Source: Accumulibacter sp. (GTDB lineage: Bacteria; Pseudomonadota; Gammaproteobacteria; Burkholderiales; Rhodocyclaceae). Taken from it: a stretch of DNA of 64,000 bases. The DNA is taken from contig NZ_JAZKUG010000001.1 in NCBI RefSeq assembly GCF_036625195.1, positions 2,108,001-2,172,000 on the forward strand, written 5' to 3'. Made by a program: the position numbers and the translations under genes. Under the pieces are notes generated by a model, which was not told the DNA's origin, ran no database searches, and saw nothing but the letters and a program-made list of their open reading frames with translations. Below, piece by piece: positions 1-7,770 of this stretch. The stretch's first letter is position 1. Every line of letters begins with the position of its first letter.

Positions 1-278
1 CCGATTCCGTAGCCCTCGTAGCGGACCTCGATGTAATCGACGCCTTCGAGCTCGCCGGTTCCCTTCTTGACCGCGTTGTCGATCTTGTCCCTGGGCATGT
101 TGACCTGCTTGCCCTTGTCGATCGCCAGCCGCAAGCGCGGATTGAACGAGGGATCGCCACCGCCGGCCTTGGCGGCAACGGTGATTTCCCGTGCGATCTT
201 GGAGAAGGATGCGCTGCGCTTCTCATCCTGCTTGCCCTTGCGGTGCTGGATGTTCGCCCATTTCGAATGTCCTGCCAT
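1..278 (-). CDS. yebC: YebC/PmpR (TACO1) family protein, 3' end cut by window
   Basis: The protein begins MAGHSKWANIQHRKGKQD, the near-invariant N-terminus of the YebC/TACO1 family. The GGGDPSFNPRLRLAIDK and NMPRDKIDNAVKKGTGEL stretches follow in the usual order. Only about 92 residues lie in the window; the rest is beyond its left edge. Family members bind DNA and have been linked both to transcriptional regulation and to relief of ribosome stalling at proline runs. The ATG at 276-278 gives the conserved N-terminus. An extended -10-like element lies upstream. In many proteobacteria ruvC follows yebC, but that cannot be seen here. Confidence 0.93.
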   Translation of the reverse strand, partial: MAGHSKWANIQHRKGKQDEKRSASFSKIAREITVAAKAGGGDPSFNPRLRLAIDKGKQVNMPRDKIDNAVKKGTGELEGVDYIEVRYEGYGI

Positions 279-362
279 GCTGCCCTCTGAAGAATTCCGC
301 TGCGCTGCGGCCGCACCCCGAGCAACAAAACGGGCCGCAAATGGTCGATAATCAAGGCCGGC

Positions 363-371
363 ATTCTAGCA
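363..371 (-). promoter_or_regulatory. Extended -10 element for yebC
   Basis: Read on the minus strand this is TGCTAGAAT: a TGn extension followed by TAGAAT, one mismatch from TATAAT. It lies about 85 bases upstream of the yebC start. The same nine bases occur upstream of the UPF0114 gene at 9,942-9,950. No convincing -35 was identified, as is common for extended -10 promoters. Confidence 0.45.
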
Positions 372-417
372 CTTCCGCCGCACCATCCTTTCCCGTCATC
401 GCTTTCCGGAGTCGCCC

Positions 418-1932
418 ATGGTTTCACCTCTCCTCGTCGCCAGCCACGAAGGCACCGAGCTGGCGCTGCTGCCGGCACTCGCCAACCGCCACGGACTGAT
501 CACCGGCGCCACCGGAACCGGCAAGACGGTCACCCTGCAGCTGCTCGCCGAACGCTTTTCGGGCATTGGCGTGCCGGTGTTCATGGCCGACGTCAAGGGG
601 GATCTGTCGGGGCTGGCCGCTGCCGGCAGCCTGACGCCGAAGCTGCAGTCCAGGCTCGACGCGCTCGGCGTCAAGGATCACGTACCGGCGCGCTGCCCGG
701 TCGTCTACTGGGACGTTTTCGGCGAGCAGGGGCATCCGGTACGCGCGACGATCTCGGACATGGGACCGGTGCTGCTGGCCCGGCTGCTGAATCTCAATGA
801 CACGCAGTCCGGCGTGCTGCAACTGGTCTTCCGCATTGCCGACGACAACGGGCTGCTGCTCCTCGACCTCAAGGACCTGCGGGCGATGGTGCAGCATGTC
901 GGCGAGAACGCGAAGAACTTCACCACCGAGTACGGCAACGTCTCGGCGGCTTCGATCGGTGCCATCCAGCGCGGGCTGCTGAACCTCGGCGAGCACGGTG
1001 GTGACCTGTTCTTCGGCGAGCCGATGCTCGACATCGGCGACCTGATGCAGACCGACGATGGCCGCGGCGTCGTCAACATCCTGGCCGGCGACAGGCTGAT
1101 GGCTTCGCCGCGCCTCTATTCGACCTTCCTGCTCTGGTTGCTCGCCGAGCTGTTCGAACAGCTGCCGGAAGTCGGTGACGTCGACAAGCCCAAACTCGTC
1201 TTTTTCTTCGACGAGGCGCATCTGCTCTTCAACGAGGCGCCGGCGGCGCTGCTCGAGAAGATCGAACAGGTGGTGCGGCTGATCCGCTCGAAGGGAGTCG
1301 GCGTCTACTTCGTCAGCCAGAACCCGCTCGACATCCCCGACAAGGTGCTCGGCCAGCTCGGCAACCGCGTGCAGCACGCCCTGCGCGCCTTCACCCCGCG
1401 TGACCAGAAGGCAGTCAAGGCGGCCGCGCAGACCCTGCGCGCCAACCCGAAGTTCGACGCCGAGGAGGCGATCACCGAGTTGGGCGTCGGCGAGGCACTG
1501 GTTTCGTTTCTCGACGAGAAGGGGCGGCCGAACGTCGTCGAGCGTGCCTTCATCCTGCCGCCGGCTTCGCGGATTGGCCCGCAGTCCGCCGAGGAGCGAC
1601 AGGCGGTGATCAAGGCTTCAGCCATCTACGGGCATTACGAGAATGCCGTCGACCGCGAGTCCGCCTACGAGAAGCTCAAGGGCGTTGCGGCGGAGCAACC
1701 GGCGGCTGGCGAGTCGGCTGCCGGTGGACAGCCGCCGGCAGCCGGCGGCGGTGGCTGGCTGGGCAGTCTCGGCGACCTGCTTGGCGGTGGCGGGGGTGGC
1801 CGCGGGCGTGGTGACTCGGTGATCCAGACGGCGGCGAAGAGCGCGGCGCGGGCGATCGGCTCGCAGGTTGGCCGCGAGATCATTCGCGGTGTCCTTGGCT
1901 CGATTCTCGGCGGCGGGTCGCGCCGCCGCTGA
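418..1932 (+). CDS. HerA-like DUF853 ATPase (YjgR family)
   Basis: This 504-residue protein is a P-loop ATPase of the HerA/FtsK-like DUF853 family (YjgR in E. coli). Residues 30-37 form a Walker A motif, GATGTGKT, and LVFFFDEAHLLF near residue 265 is a typical Walker B with DEAH. The C-terminal 60 or so residues form a Gly/Ala-rich tail (about 440-470) followed by a basic end, both usual in the family. The cellular role is not established; helicase or translocase activity is inferred from the fold. The gene is monocistronic, divergent from yebC and convergent with the porin gene, with a strong hairpin between them. Confidence 0.88.
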   Translation: MVSPLLVASHEGTELALLPALANRHGLITGATGTGKTVTLQLLAERFSGIGVPVFMADVKGDLSGLAAAGSLTPKLQSRLDALGVKDHVPARCPVVYWDVFGEQGHPVRATISDMGPVLLARLLNLNDTQSGVLQLVFRIADDNGLLLLDLKDLRAMVQHVGENAKNFTTEYGNVSAASIGAIQRGLLNLGEHGGDLFFGEPMLDIGDLMQTDDGRGVVNILAGDRLMASPRLYSTFLLWLLAELFEQLPEVGDVDKPKLVFFFDEAHLLFNEAPAALLEKIEQVVRLIRSKGVGVYFVSQNPLDIPDKVLGQLGNRVQHALRAFTPRDQKAVKAAAQTLRANPKFDAEEAITELGVGEALVSFLDEKGRPNVVERAFILPPASRIGPQSAEERQAVIKASAIYGHYENAVDRESAYEKLKGVAAEQPAAGESAAGGQPPAAGGGGWLGSLGDLLGGGGGGRGRGDSVIQTAAKSAARAIGSQVGREIIRGVLGSILGGGSRRR

Positions 1933-1942
1933 TCGTGTCCGA

Positions 1943-1976
1943 CGGTGTGCAGCTCCCGCCCGGGAGCTGCACACCG
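1943..1976. terminator. Bidirectional hairpin between convergent genes
   Basis: Two perfectly complementary 16-base arms (1943-1958 and 1961-1976, starting CGGTGTGCAGCTCCCG) are separated by only two bases. They fill the 48-base gap between the HerA-like gene and the oppositely oriented porin gene. The position and strength fit a shared terminator, although there is no long T-tract on either side. Confidence 0.75.
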
Positions 1977-1980
1977 GCCC

Positions 1981-3396
1981 TCAGAGCGTCAGTTGCAGGC
2001 GGACGCCGGCGACGGTCGAATCGGGCAACTGGAAGCCCGGGTTGAAGATGCGCTGGATCACCGGCTGGACGACCAGCCCGGGAAGCAGCGGCGCCTGGTA
2101 GGTGATCTCGACCACCGTCTCGTTGTTCGCGGTCAGTGGTGAGCCGGATTCGTCGGCCAGCAGGGCACGCCCCTGCGGATCGGCGTGCGCGCGGGTCGCC
2201 GCAATGCCGAAGACGTCGTCCTCGCGACCGGGGAACGGACCACGGAAGCTCATTCCGGCACTCAGCGAGTAGCCGAGGGTGCTCGTGCGCCCGTCGGTGA
2301 AGCCGTAGCGGGCGAAGAGGCTGAGGTCGCGCTTGCTTCCCGGGACGCGGTAGACGGTCTGCTCGCCGAGCAGGTAGGCGCCCCAGTGCCGCGCGTCGCG
2401 TGGCTCGTCGTTGGCATCGACGGCGGTCAGCTGCTCGAAGCGAGGCGCGTAGCGCCAGGCGCCGATCGCCACCTTGCTGATCGGCGAGTAGTCATCGTCA
2501 TCGCCGGCCGGACCGAAGGCATCGCCAAGGAGTCCCGCCTTCACCGGACTGAAGCCGACCTCGCCGATGAGCAGGCTGCCGGTGCTCTTGCGCCAGCTGA
2601 TGTTGGGGCCGGCCGTGTCGATGCGCTCGCTGGGAATGCCGCGGCTGATCGCCAGCATCGCGTACCACGCCGGATCGGGGTCGACCCGCAGGCGGGCGCC
2701 GTAACTGCTCGTGGCGTAGATCGACGGGCCGGCGAGACTGCCGAAGTCGGCGACCTCGGCGGCCATGCCGAAGGACGGGTGGATGAACACGCCGGACGAG
2801 TCGGTGACGTAGAATTCGCTGTCGAGCGGGTAGAGACCGGCGCGCAGCGACGCCTTGCCGTCGAGGAACGACTGTTGCAGCCAAGCCTCGAAGATGCCGG
2901 TGCGGTTGACCGGCGCCTCGAGATTGTCGACGCCCATGAAGCTGCCCACATCGTTGAGGTTCACGCGCTGGCCGCTGTTGCTGATCAGGGCCAGATACGC
3001 CGAGCCGCCGCGCCAGCCGAGGAGCTTCTCGCCGTCGAGCCCGATGGCGAGGTTGATGTTGCCCATGTAGCCGCCGCCACGCTTGAGGCCGCCGCTGTTG
3101 TTGCGCAGGTAGTCGGCGGTGTAGACGAGGTCGACCTGGACGCCGGCGTCGAAAAGCCGCTGCCGGGCGCCGCCCCAGTCACCACTGAGCGTGCTCGTTT
3201 GCCAGTCCGGCGCCTTGTCTTCGTTGTCGTCGTTGCCGGCACTCTGCGTTGGCGCGGCCGCCTGATCGCCGCTTGCCGGGGCCTGCGCCCCTGCAGCGGC
3301 CTCGCCGGCGGCCAGCCCGGGGATTCCGGACAGCAGCAGGCCGGCGAGCAAGGCCGCCAGTCCCTTGTTGCCAAACGATTTCTCCTGCATCGACAT
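1981..3396 (-). CDS. OprB-family carbohydrate-selective porin
   Basis: This is an outer-membrane protein of 471 residues. An N-terminal signal peptide (hydrophobic run ALLAGLLLSGIPGLAAG) is followed by an Ala/Gln-rich linker, then the OprB-type opening LSGDWGGARQRLFDAGV. The rest alternates as expected for a beta-barrel and includes the family-like FEAWLQQSFLDGKASLRAGLYPLDSEF. The ATG at 3394-3396 is chosen because a strong ribosome site (GAGGAGGGAGG) lies just before it; the frame stays open farther upstream but without family similarity. Substrate cannot be told from sequence. A perfect palindrome about 65 bases upstream suggests specific regulation. Confidence 0.85.
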   Translation of the reverse strand: MSMQEKSFGNKGLAALLAGLLLSGIPGLAAGEAAAGAQAPASGDQAAAPTQSAGNDDNEDKAPDWQTSTLSGDWGGARQRLFDAGVQVDLVYTADYLRNNSGGLKRGGGYMGNINLAIGLDGEKLLGWRGGSAYLALISNSGQRVNLNDVGSFMGVDNLEAPVNRTGIFEAWLQQSFLDGKASLRAGLYPLDSEFYVTDSSGVFIHPSFGMAAEVADFGSLAGPSIYATSSYGARLRVDPDPAWYAMLAISRGIPSERIDTAGPNISWRKSTGSLLIGEVGFSPVKAGLLGDAFGPAGDDDDYSPISKVAIGAWRYAPRFEQLTAVDANDEPRDARHWGAYLLGEQTVYRVPGSKRDLSLFARYGFTDGRTSTLGYSLSAGMSFRGPFPGREDDVFGIAATRAHADPQGRALLADESGSPLTANNETVVEITYQAPLLPGLVVQPVIQRIFNPGFQLPDSTVAGVRLQLTL

Positions 3397-3459
3397 GCCC
3401 TCCCTCCTCTCGCTGTGCAAAAGACTCTTGACTCGTGTTGACGTCATTTCAACATGGTT

Positions 3460-3477
3460 CTGTTGCAGATGCAACAG
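3460..3477. promoter_or_regulatory. Perfect palindrome upstream of the porin gene
   Basis: CTGTTGCAGATGCAACAG has 8-base arms around a 2-base centre. It lies in the otherwise non-coding 184-base gap upstream of the OprB-family gene, about 65 bases from its start, a plausible operator position. The cognate regulator is not recognised. Confidence 0.5.
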
Positions 3478-3580
3478 AGTTGACTTCAGGCAAGGCCACG
3501 CGCATCCTGCCACGTGTGGACGCATCGATACCGGTCGCTTGCGAATGCCGCCGTATCGCCGGGCCGGTGGGGCATCCTGT

Positions 3581-3844
3581 TCAGCGGTCTGCCGTGCCTT
3601 TGCGGTGGATGCTGAGCACTTGGCTTTGTGGCTGCTGCCGCCGGCCGGCGCAGCCGCAGCAGCCATTGCAGCGGCGCGCATTCGCCTGGCGCTCGCCGCC
3701 ACTGGTTGCGGCGGTCGGTCGGCTGCGCAGCAGATTCGGCCAGCGCCGGGCGAGCGCCGGCATGAGCGTGGCGGCGAACAGCCCGCGGCCGAGATGGGCG
3801 ATGGCGGCGACCACCACGCCATAGGCGGCGACTTCCTCGATCAT
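3581..3844 (-). CDS. Small Cys-rich membrane protein downstream of feoB (DUF6587-like)
   Basis: This 87-residue protein starts one base after the feoB stop codon, so it is almost certainly the third gene of the feo operon. It has one hydrophobic N-terminal segment (about residues 4-28) and a CNGCCGCAG cluster near residues 59-67. Small Cys-rich membrane proteins with CGGC/NGCC-type clusters are frequent neighbours of feoB (DUF6587 or FeoB-associated types). A part in Fe(II) transport or iron handling is inferred from position. The C-terminal 20 residues are not recognisable. Assignment to DUF6587 is from memory of the motif. Confidence 0.7.
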   Translation of the reverse strand: MIEEVAAYGVVVAAIAHLGRGLFAATLMPALARRWPNLLRSRPTAATSGGERQANARRCNGCCGCAGRRQQPQSQVLSIHRKGTADR

Positions 3845-3845
3845 G

Positions 3846-5717
3846 TCAGCCTCCGGTGAGGATGAGGGCGACGCGGTAGGTCACGAAGGCGGCGCCATAG
3901 GCCAGCGCAAACAGATAGGCGGCCATCAGCAAGGGGTAACGCCATGAATTGGTTTCGCGGCGGACGACCGCCAGTGTCGACAGGCATTGCGGCGAGAAGA
4001 CGTACCACGCAAGCAGTGCGAAAGCCGTTGGCAGCGACCAGCTCGCCGCCAGCATCGGCAGCAGCTGATCGGCCACATCGTCGCCGGCAGCCGACAGCGC
4101 ATAGACCGTGCCGAGGGCGCCGACGGCCACTTCCCGCGCCGCCATGCCGGGAACCAGAGCGATCGAGATTTGCCAGTTGAAGCCGATCGGTGCCAGCACG
4201 ACCTCGAGCGCGCGACCCAGCATGCCGGCGTACGAGTACTGGATGGCCGGGCCACTGGCACCTTCGGGCGCTGCCGGGAACGACGACAGGAACCACAGCA
4301 CGACCATCAGCGACAGGATGACGCCGCCGACGCGCCGGATGAATATGCGCGCCCGTTCGAGCAGGCCGAGCAGCAGGCTGCGGCCATGCGGCCAGCGGTA
4401 GGAAGGCAGTTCGAGCATCAGTGGCGACTGCGCCCCCTTGCCGGCAGCCAGCCTGAGGGCGCCGGCCACCGCCATGGCACTGGCCACGCCACCGACGTAG
4501 AGGCCGAACAGAACCAGGCCCTGCAGATTGAAGACGCCGGCGACCGTCGTCTCGGGAATGAACGCAGCGATGATCAGCGCGTACACCGGCAGGCGGGCCG
4601 AACAGGTCATCAGCGGGGCGATCATGATCGTCGTCAGCCGGTCGCGCCAGTTCGAGATGGTGCGCGCCGCCATGATGCCGGGGATGGCGCAGGCAAAGCT
4701 CGACAGCAGCGGAATGAACGATCGTCCTGAGAGGCCAACGGTACCCATCAGGCGATCGAGCAGGAAGGCGGCGCGGGGCAGATAGCCCGAATCCTCGAGG
4801 GCCAGGATGAACAGGAAGAGAATCAGGATCTGCGGCAGGAAGACGAGGACGCTGCCGACGCCGGCGATGATGCCGTCGACCAGAAGGCTGCGCAGGATGG
4901 TGTCCGGCATCCACTCGCCGACCGACTCGCCGATCGCTGCGACGCCATCCTTGATCAGCTCCATCGGCAGGCTTGCCCAACTGAAAACGGCCTGGAACAT
5001 GAGGAACAGCGTACCGGCGAGAATGAGCATGCCCCAGACCGGATGCAGGACGACGCGGTCGATTCTCTCGTCGCGGCGCGTGTCGACCGCCGGCTGGCTG
5101 ACCGTCGCGGCCAGGATGCGTCGCACCTCGCGTTGCGTTGCGCCGACGTCGGCGACATCCGGCGGCAGCCAGGATGCCGGGGGCGACCCCGTCGCTGCGA
5201 GCGGGGTATCGAGCTGACGGATCAGCTCGTCGGCACCGCCGCCCTTGATGGCGATCGTGCTGACGACCGGCATTCCCAGCTCGCGGGCGAGCGCCGGTAC
5301 GTCGATGACGATGCCGCGCCGCTTGGCCAGGTCGGTCATGTTGAGCGCGAGAATCATGGGTACGCCCAGGCGCCTGACTTCGAGGACGAGTCGCAGGTTG
5401 AGCTTGAGGTTGGTCGCGTCGCTGACGCAGACGATCAGTTCGGGCGGTGGCTCCGCGTCGAGCCTGCCGAGGATGACGTCGCGGGTGATCTCCTCGTCGA
5501 TGCTGAGTGCGTTGAGACTGTAGGCCCCCGGCAGGTCGAGCACACGGAAGCTCTTGCCGGCCGCGGTGGTGAAGTGCCCTTCCTTGCGGTCGACGGTGAC
5601 TCCCGGATAGTTGGCGACCTTCTGCCGGCTGCCCGTCAGGAGATTGAACAGCGCCGTCTTGCCACAGTTCGGGTTGCCGAGCAGGGCCAGGCGCAGGCTT
5701 TCCGTTGCGGCGCTCAT
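3846..5717 (-). CDS. feoB: Ferrous iron transporter FeoB
   Basis: The protein has 623 residues: a cytosolic G domain followed by a polytopic membrane domain. The G1 loop is GNPNCGKT (residues 14-21), followed by YPGVTVDRKEG (G2), DLPGAYSL (G3) and ALNMTD (G4). The membrane part contains the two gate-like segments SSFACAIPGIMAARTI and MSPQCLSTLAVVRRET. It imports Fe(II) across the inner membrane. The length is short compared with the roughly 770 residues of E. coli FeoB, as in many betaproteobacteria. The ATG at 5715-5717 is chosen because it overlaps the feoA stop (ATGA), giving translational coupling. Confidence 0.96.
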   Translation of the reverse strand: MSAATESLRLALLGNPNCGKTALFNLLTGSRQKVANYPGVTVDRKEGHFTTAAGKSFRVLDLPGAYSLNALSIDEEITRDVILGRLDAEPPPELIVCVSDATNLKLNLRLVLEVRRLGVPMILALNMTDLAKRRGIVIDVPALARELGMPVVSTIAIKGGGADELIRQLDTPLAATGSPPASWLPPDVADVGATQREVRRILAATVSQPAVDTRRDERIDRVVLHPVWGMLILAGTLFLMFQAVFSWASLPMELIKDGVAAIGESVGEWMPDTILRSLLVDGIIAGVGSVLVFLPQILILFLFILALEDSGYLPRAAFLLDRLMGTVGLSGRSFIPLLSSFACAIPGIMAARTISNWRDRLTTIMIAPLMTCSARLPVYALIIAAFIPETTVAGVFNLQGLVLFGLYVGGVASAMAVAGALRLAAGKGAQSPLMLELPSYRWPHGRSLLLGLLERARIFIRRVGGVILSLMVVLWFLSSFPAAPEGASGPAIQYSYAGMLGRALEVVLAPIGFNWQISIALVPGMAAREVAVGALGTVYALSAAGDDVADQLLPMLAASWSLPTAFALLAWYVFSPQCLSTLAVVRRETNSWRYPLLMAAYLFALAYGAAFVTYRVALILTGG

Positions 5718-5995
5718 CGGGCTGCCTCGCAAGCCGGCGTCACCAGCACGCGCTCGGCCTCGAAGCGACGCAGGGCGAACATCGTGTCGCCGACCCGCAC
5801 GGCCAGCGGATCGCCACCGGGGTAGCCGCGCGCGACGACGCGCACGCGCTCGCCGGGGATGAAGCCGATCTCGAAGAGTCGCAGGGCAATCTCCTGTTCC
5901 GCCGTCCGCTCATCGCTCGCGACCGGGGCGCCGCGCACCGTTCCTTCCTGCCCCATCGGCAGCTCAAACAGGGTCATCGATCCCGTGGCCATCAT
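5714..5995 (-). CDS. feoA: Ferrous iron transport protein FeoA
   Basis: A 93-residue SH3-like FeoA protein. Typical features are RLFEIGFIPGERVRVV (a leucine-for-arginine variant of the usual LxxMGxxPG core), GGDPLAVRVGDTMFALRR, and a short C-terminal strand. FeoA is a small cytosolic partner needed for FeoB activity. It is the first gene of feoA-feoB-Cys-rich protein; its stop overlaps the feoB start. Two adjacent ATGs (5995 and 5992) could serve as start, with AGAGGA upstream. A Fur-box-like palindrome lies about 105 bases upstream, which suggests iron repression. Confidence 0.93.
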   Translation of the reverse strand: MMATGSMTLFELPMGQEGTVRGAPVASDERTAEQEIALRLFEIGFIPGERVRVVARGYPGGDPLAVRVGDTMFALRRFEAERVLVTPACEAAR

Positions 5996-6098
5996 CGTAG
6001 CGGGTTCCTCTCTTTGGATTGAATGTCGTCATGCTCGTGTGTCGCAGTTCCCAGACCGTGCATCGCTCGCGGCCGGGCCAGGACTGTACCGGCATTAT

Positions 6099-6115
6099 AT
6101 GCGAATGATTCGCAT
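6099..6115. promoter_or_regulatory. Putative Fur box upstream of feoA
   Basis: ATGCGAATGATTCGCAT is a perfect inverted repeat with 8-base arms around one G. Its core, TGCGAATGATTCGCA, matches the 7-1-7 layout of proteobacterial Fur sites, with AATGATT at the centre. It sits in an AT-richer stretch between murI and feoA, about 105 bases upstream of feoA, and is the likely site of Fur-Fe(II) repression. Confidence 0.7.
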
Positions 6116-6259
6116 TTGTCGCATGTTGCGAAGCGGTGTTGCAGTCCGCGCAACCCGCCGGTAAGCAGACTCGCATTGCCTCGCGTCAGGAATGCAGGCG
6201 TGAGGCCGCAGCGACCATCGGGCCGACGAGTGTCCGGCCTGCCCGGCTCAGGCAGACGA

Positions 6260-7045
6260 TCAGGCGACGACCAGGCGGGCGGCGCTGCACAGGCGGTGAC
6301 GCAGCCAGCCGAGGCCAAGTGCCGGCAGCGCCGCCTGCAGGCGCTCGGGGTGGGCCGTGGCGAGCAGCGTCAGGCGACCGCTGCCGAGTGCTGCAGCACC
6401 GGCCAGGCGGACGCACTGGCGGGCGACAGCTTCGGCGACATCGACCAGCGCTGCCCGCTGGTCGACGATCGGTTGCAGAACGGGTGCCAGAAAGCTGTAG
6501 TGCGTGCAGCCGAGAACGATCTGGTCCACCCCGCACTCGAGCAGCGGGGTCAGGTGCTGGCGCGCCTCGGCGGCAAAATGCGGGTCGTCGAGCTGCAGCG
6601 TCTCGACACGCGTCGCCCAGCCCGGGCAGGGTTCGACATGCACCCGTACCGATCCGGCGTGTTGCCGGATCAATCCTGCCAGCCGCTCGCTGCGCGCCGT
6701 CGACTCGGTTGCCAGGACAGCGATGCGGCCGCTGCGGGACTGAGCGGCCGCCGGCTTGACCCCGGGTTCGACGCCAACCACCGCCAGTTCGGGAAAATGC
6801 TCGCGAAAGGCCGCCACGGCAGCCGCGGTCGCCGTATTGCAGGCGACGACGATGACCCCGCAGCCGTCGTCGACCAGCCTGCTGCCAATCTGCAGGACGC
6901 GACTGCGGATGTAGCCATCCTCCTTGTTGCCGTAGGGCAGGTGCGCCGTGTCGGCGAGGTAGATGAGATCGGCTGCCGGCAGTTTCCGGGCGATGGCGGC
7001 GAGAACCGACAGGCCGCCCAGACCGCTGTCGAAGATGCCGATCAT
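6260..7045 (-). CDS. murI: Glutamate racemase
   Basis: The enzyme converts L- to D-glutamate for peptidoglycan synthesis in the cytoplasm. The 261-residue protein starts MIGIFDSGLGGLSVLAAIAR, the family N-terminus with the DSG motif. It carries both catalytic cysteines, in VVACNTATAAA and in VLGCTHYSFL. The ATG at 7043-7045 is chosen for this conserved start, although no strong ribosome site precedes it and the frame is open farther upstream. It stands alone on the minus strand, downstream of the RidA-family gene with a gap of about 210 bases. Confidence 0.95.
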   Translation of the reverse strand: MIGIFDSGLGGLSVLAAIARKLPAADLIYLADTAHLPYGNKEDGYIRSRVLQIGSRLVDDGCGVIVVACNTATAAAVAAFREHFPELAVVGVEPGVKPAAAQSRSGRIAVLATESTARSERLAGLIRQHAGSVRVHVEPCPGWATRVETLQLDDPHFAAEARQHLTPLLECGVDQIVLGCTHYSFLAPVLQPIVDQRAALVDVAEAVARQCVRLAGAAALGSGRLTLLATAHPERLQAALPALGLGWLRHRLCSAARLVVA

Positions 7046-7258
7046 GTCGGACCGCAGCAGCTCGTCGCTCGTGCCTTCACGATCGGGGAGCCGGTCTTGG
7101 CGCCGGTGACGTCCCGCCGTAGAGGCGGTCGCCGCCACCGGTGCGCCTCGCTGGCTGTGACCGCGAGCCGGTGTGCCTTGACGCCCGTCACGCTGGCAGC
7201 AGGCGGCAGCCTCGTCGACGCGCCTGCCACCGTTCGTACCCGAGCGCTTTGCGGCCGG

Positions 7259-7603
7259 CTAGCGCGCGGCAACGATGGCCACCTCGACCAGGAAATCGTG
7301 GTGCGCCATCCTGGCCTCGACGCAGACTCGCACCGGCGCCGTTCCCCGCGGAACCCAACGGTCCCAGACCGCGTTGACGGCGATGCTGTCCTCGATGTCG
7401 CGCAGGTAGATCGTCGCCATCAGCAGGCGGGACTTGTCACTGCCGGCCCGTTGCAGAAGCTTCTCGATTCCGGCGAGGACCTCGTGCGTCTGGGTGGCGA
7501 CATTGCTGTCGAGCGTCTGCGGGGTCTCGACGAGATAGATGGTATTGCCGTAAGCGCAGATGTCCGAATAACGCTGCGTCGTTCCGTGCCGTTCGATCGC
7601 CAT
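7259..7603 (-). CDS. RidA/YjgF/YER057c family protein
   Basis: A 114-residue RidA-superfamily protein. RidA members hydrolyse reactive enamine/imine intermediates such as 2-aminoacrylate; other subgroups have different or unknown substrates. The core order is present: TLDSNVATQTHEVLAGIEKLL, then the strand RLLMATIYLRDI, then RGTAPVRVCVEARMA, whose arginine corresponds to the substrate-binding Arg of active RidA. The sequence begins MAIERHGTTQRYSDICAYGNTIYL, typical of non-archetypal subgroups, so the exact substrate is uncertain. It lies downstream of fumarase on the same strand, 167 bases away. Confidence 0.85.
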   Translation of the reverse strand: MAIERHGTTQRYSDICAYGNTIYLVETPQTLDSNVATQTHEVLAGIEKLLQRAGSDKSRLLMATIYLRDIEDSIAVNAVWDRWVPRGTAPVRVCVEARMAHHDFLVEVAIVAAR

Positions 7604-7770
7604 GCCTCCTCCTCCGTGAGCCGACGGTCATCGTTCCTTTTCATCAGTGGCAGCCGCGCCTGCGCGTCCTGACGGTGCCCTCCCGCACCGTCGCTCCGGC
7701 AACCGCCCGCCGGGCCCGGTCGCGCAACGGATCGGCGCCCGCTGCGCGTCGCCGGCGCGCCCGCCCGGCT

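Noticed and set aside
1741..1815. Gly-codon-rich tract near the end of the HerA-like gene as a DNA repeat
   Set aside because: It encodes the Gly-rich tail usual in DUF853 proteins and has no regular nucleotide period.
2185..3441. 418-residue plus-strand open frame opposite the porin gene
   Set aside because: Ala/Val/Arg/Glu-rich shadow of the porin gene, which has a signal peptide, OprB motifs and a strong ribosome site.
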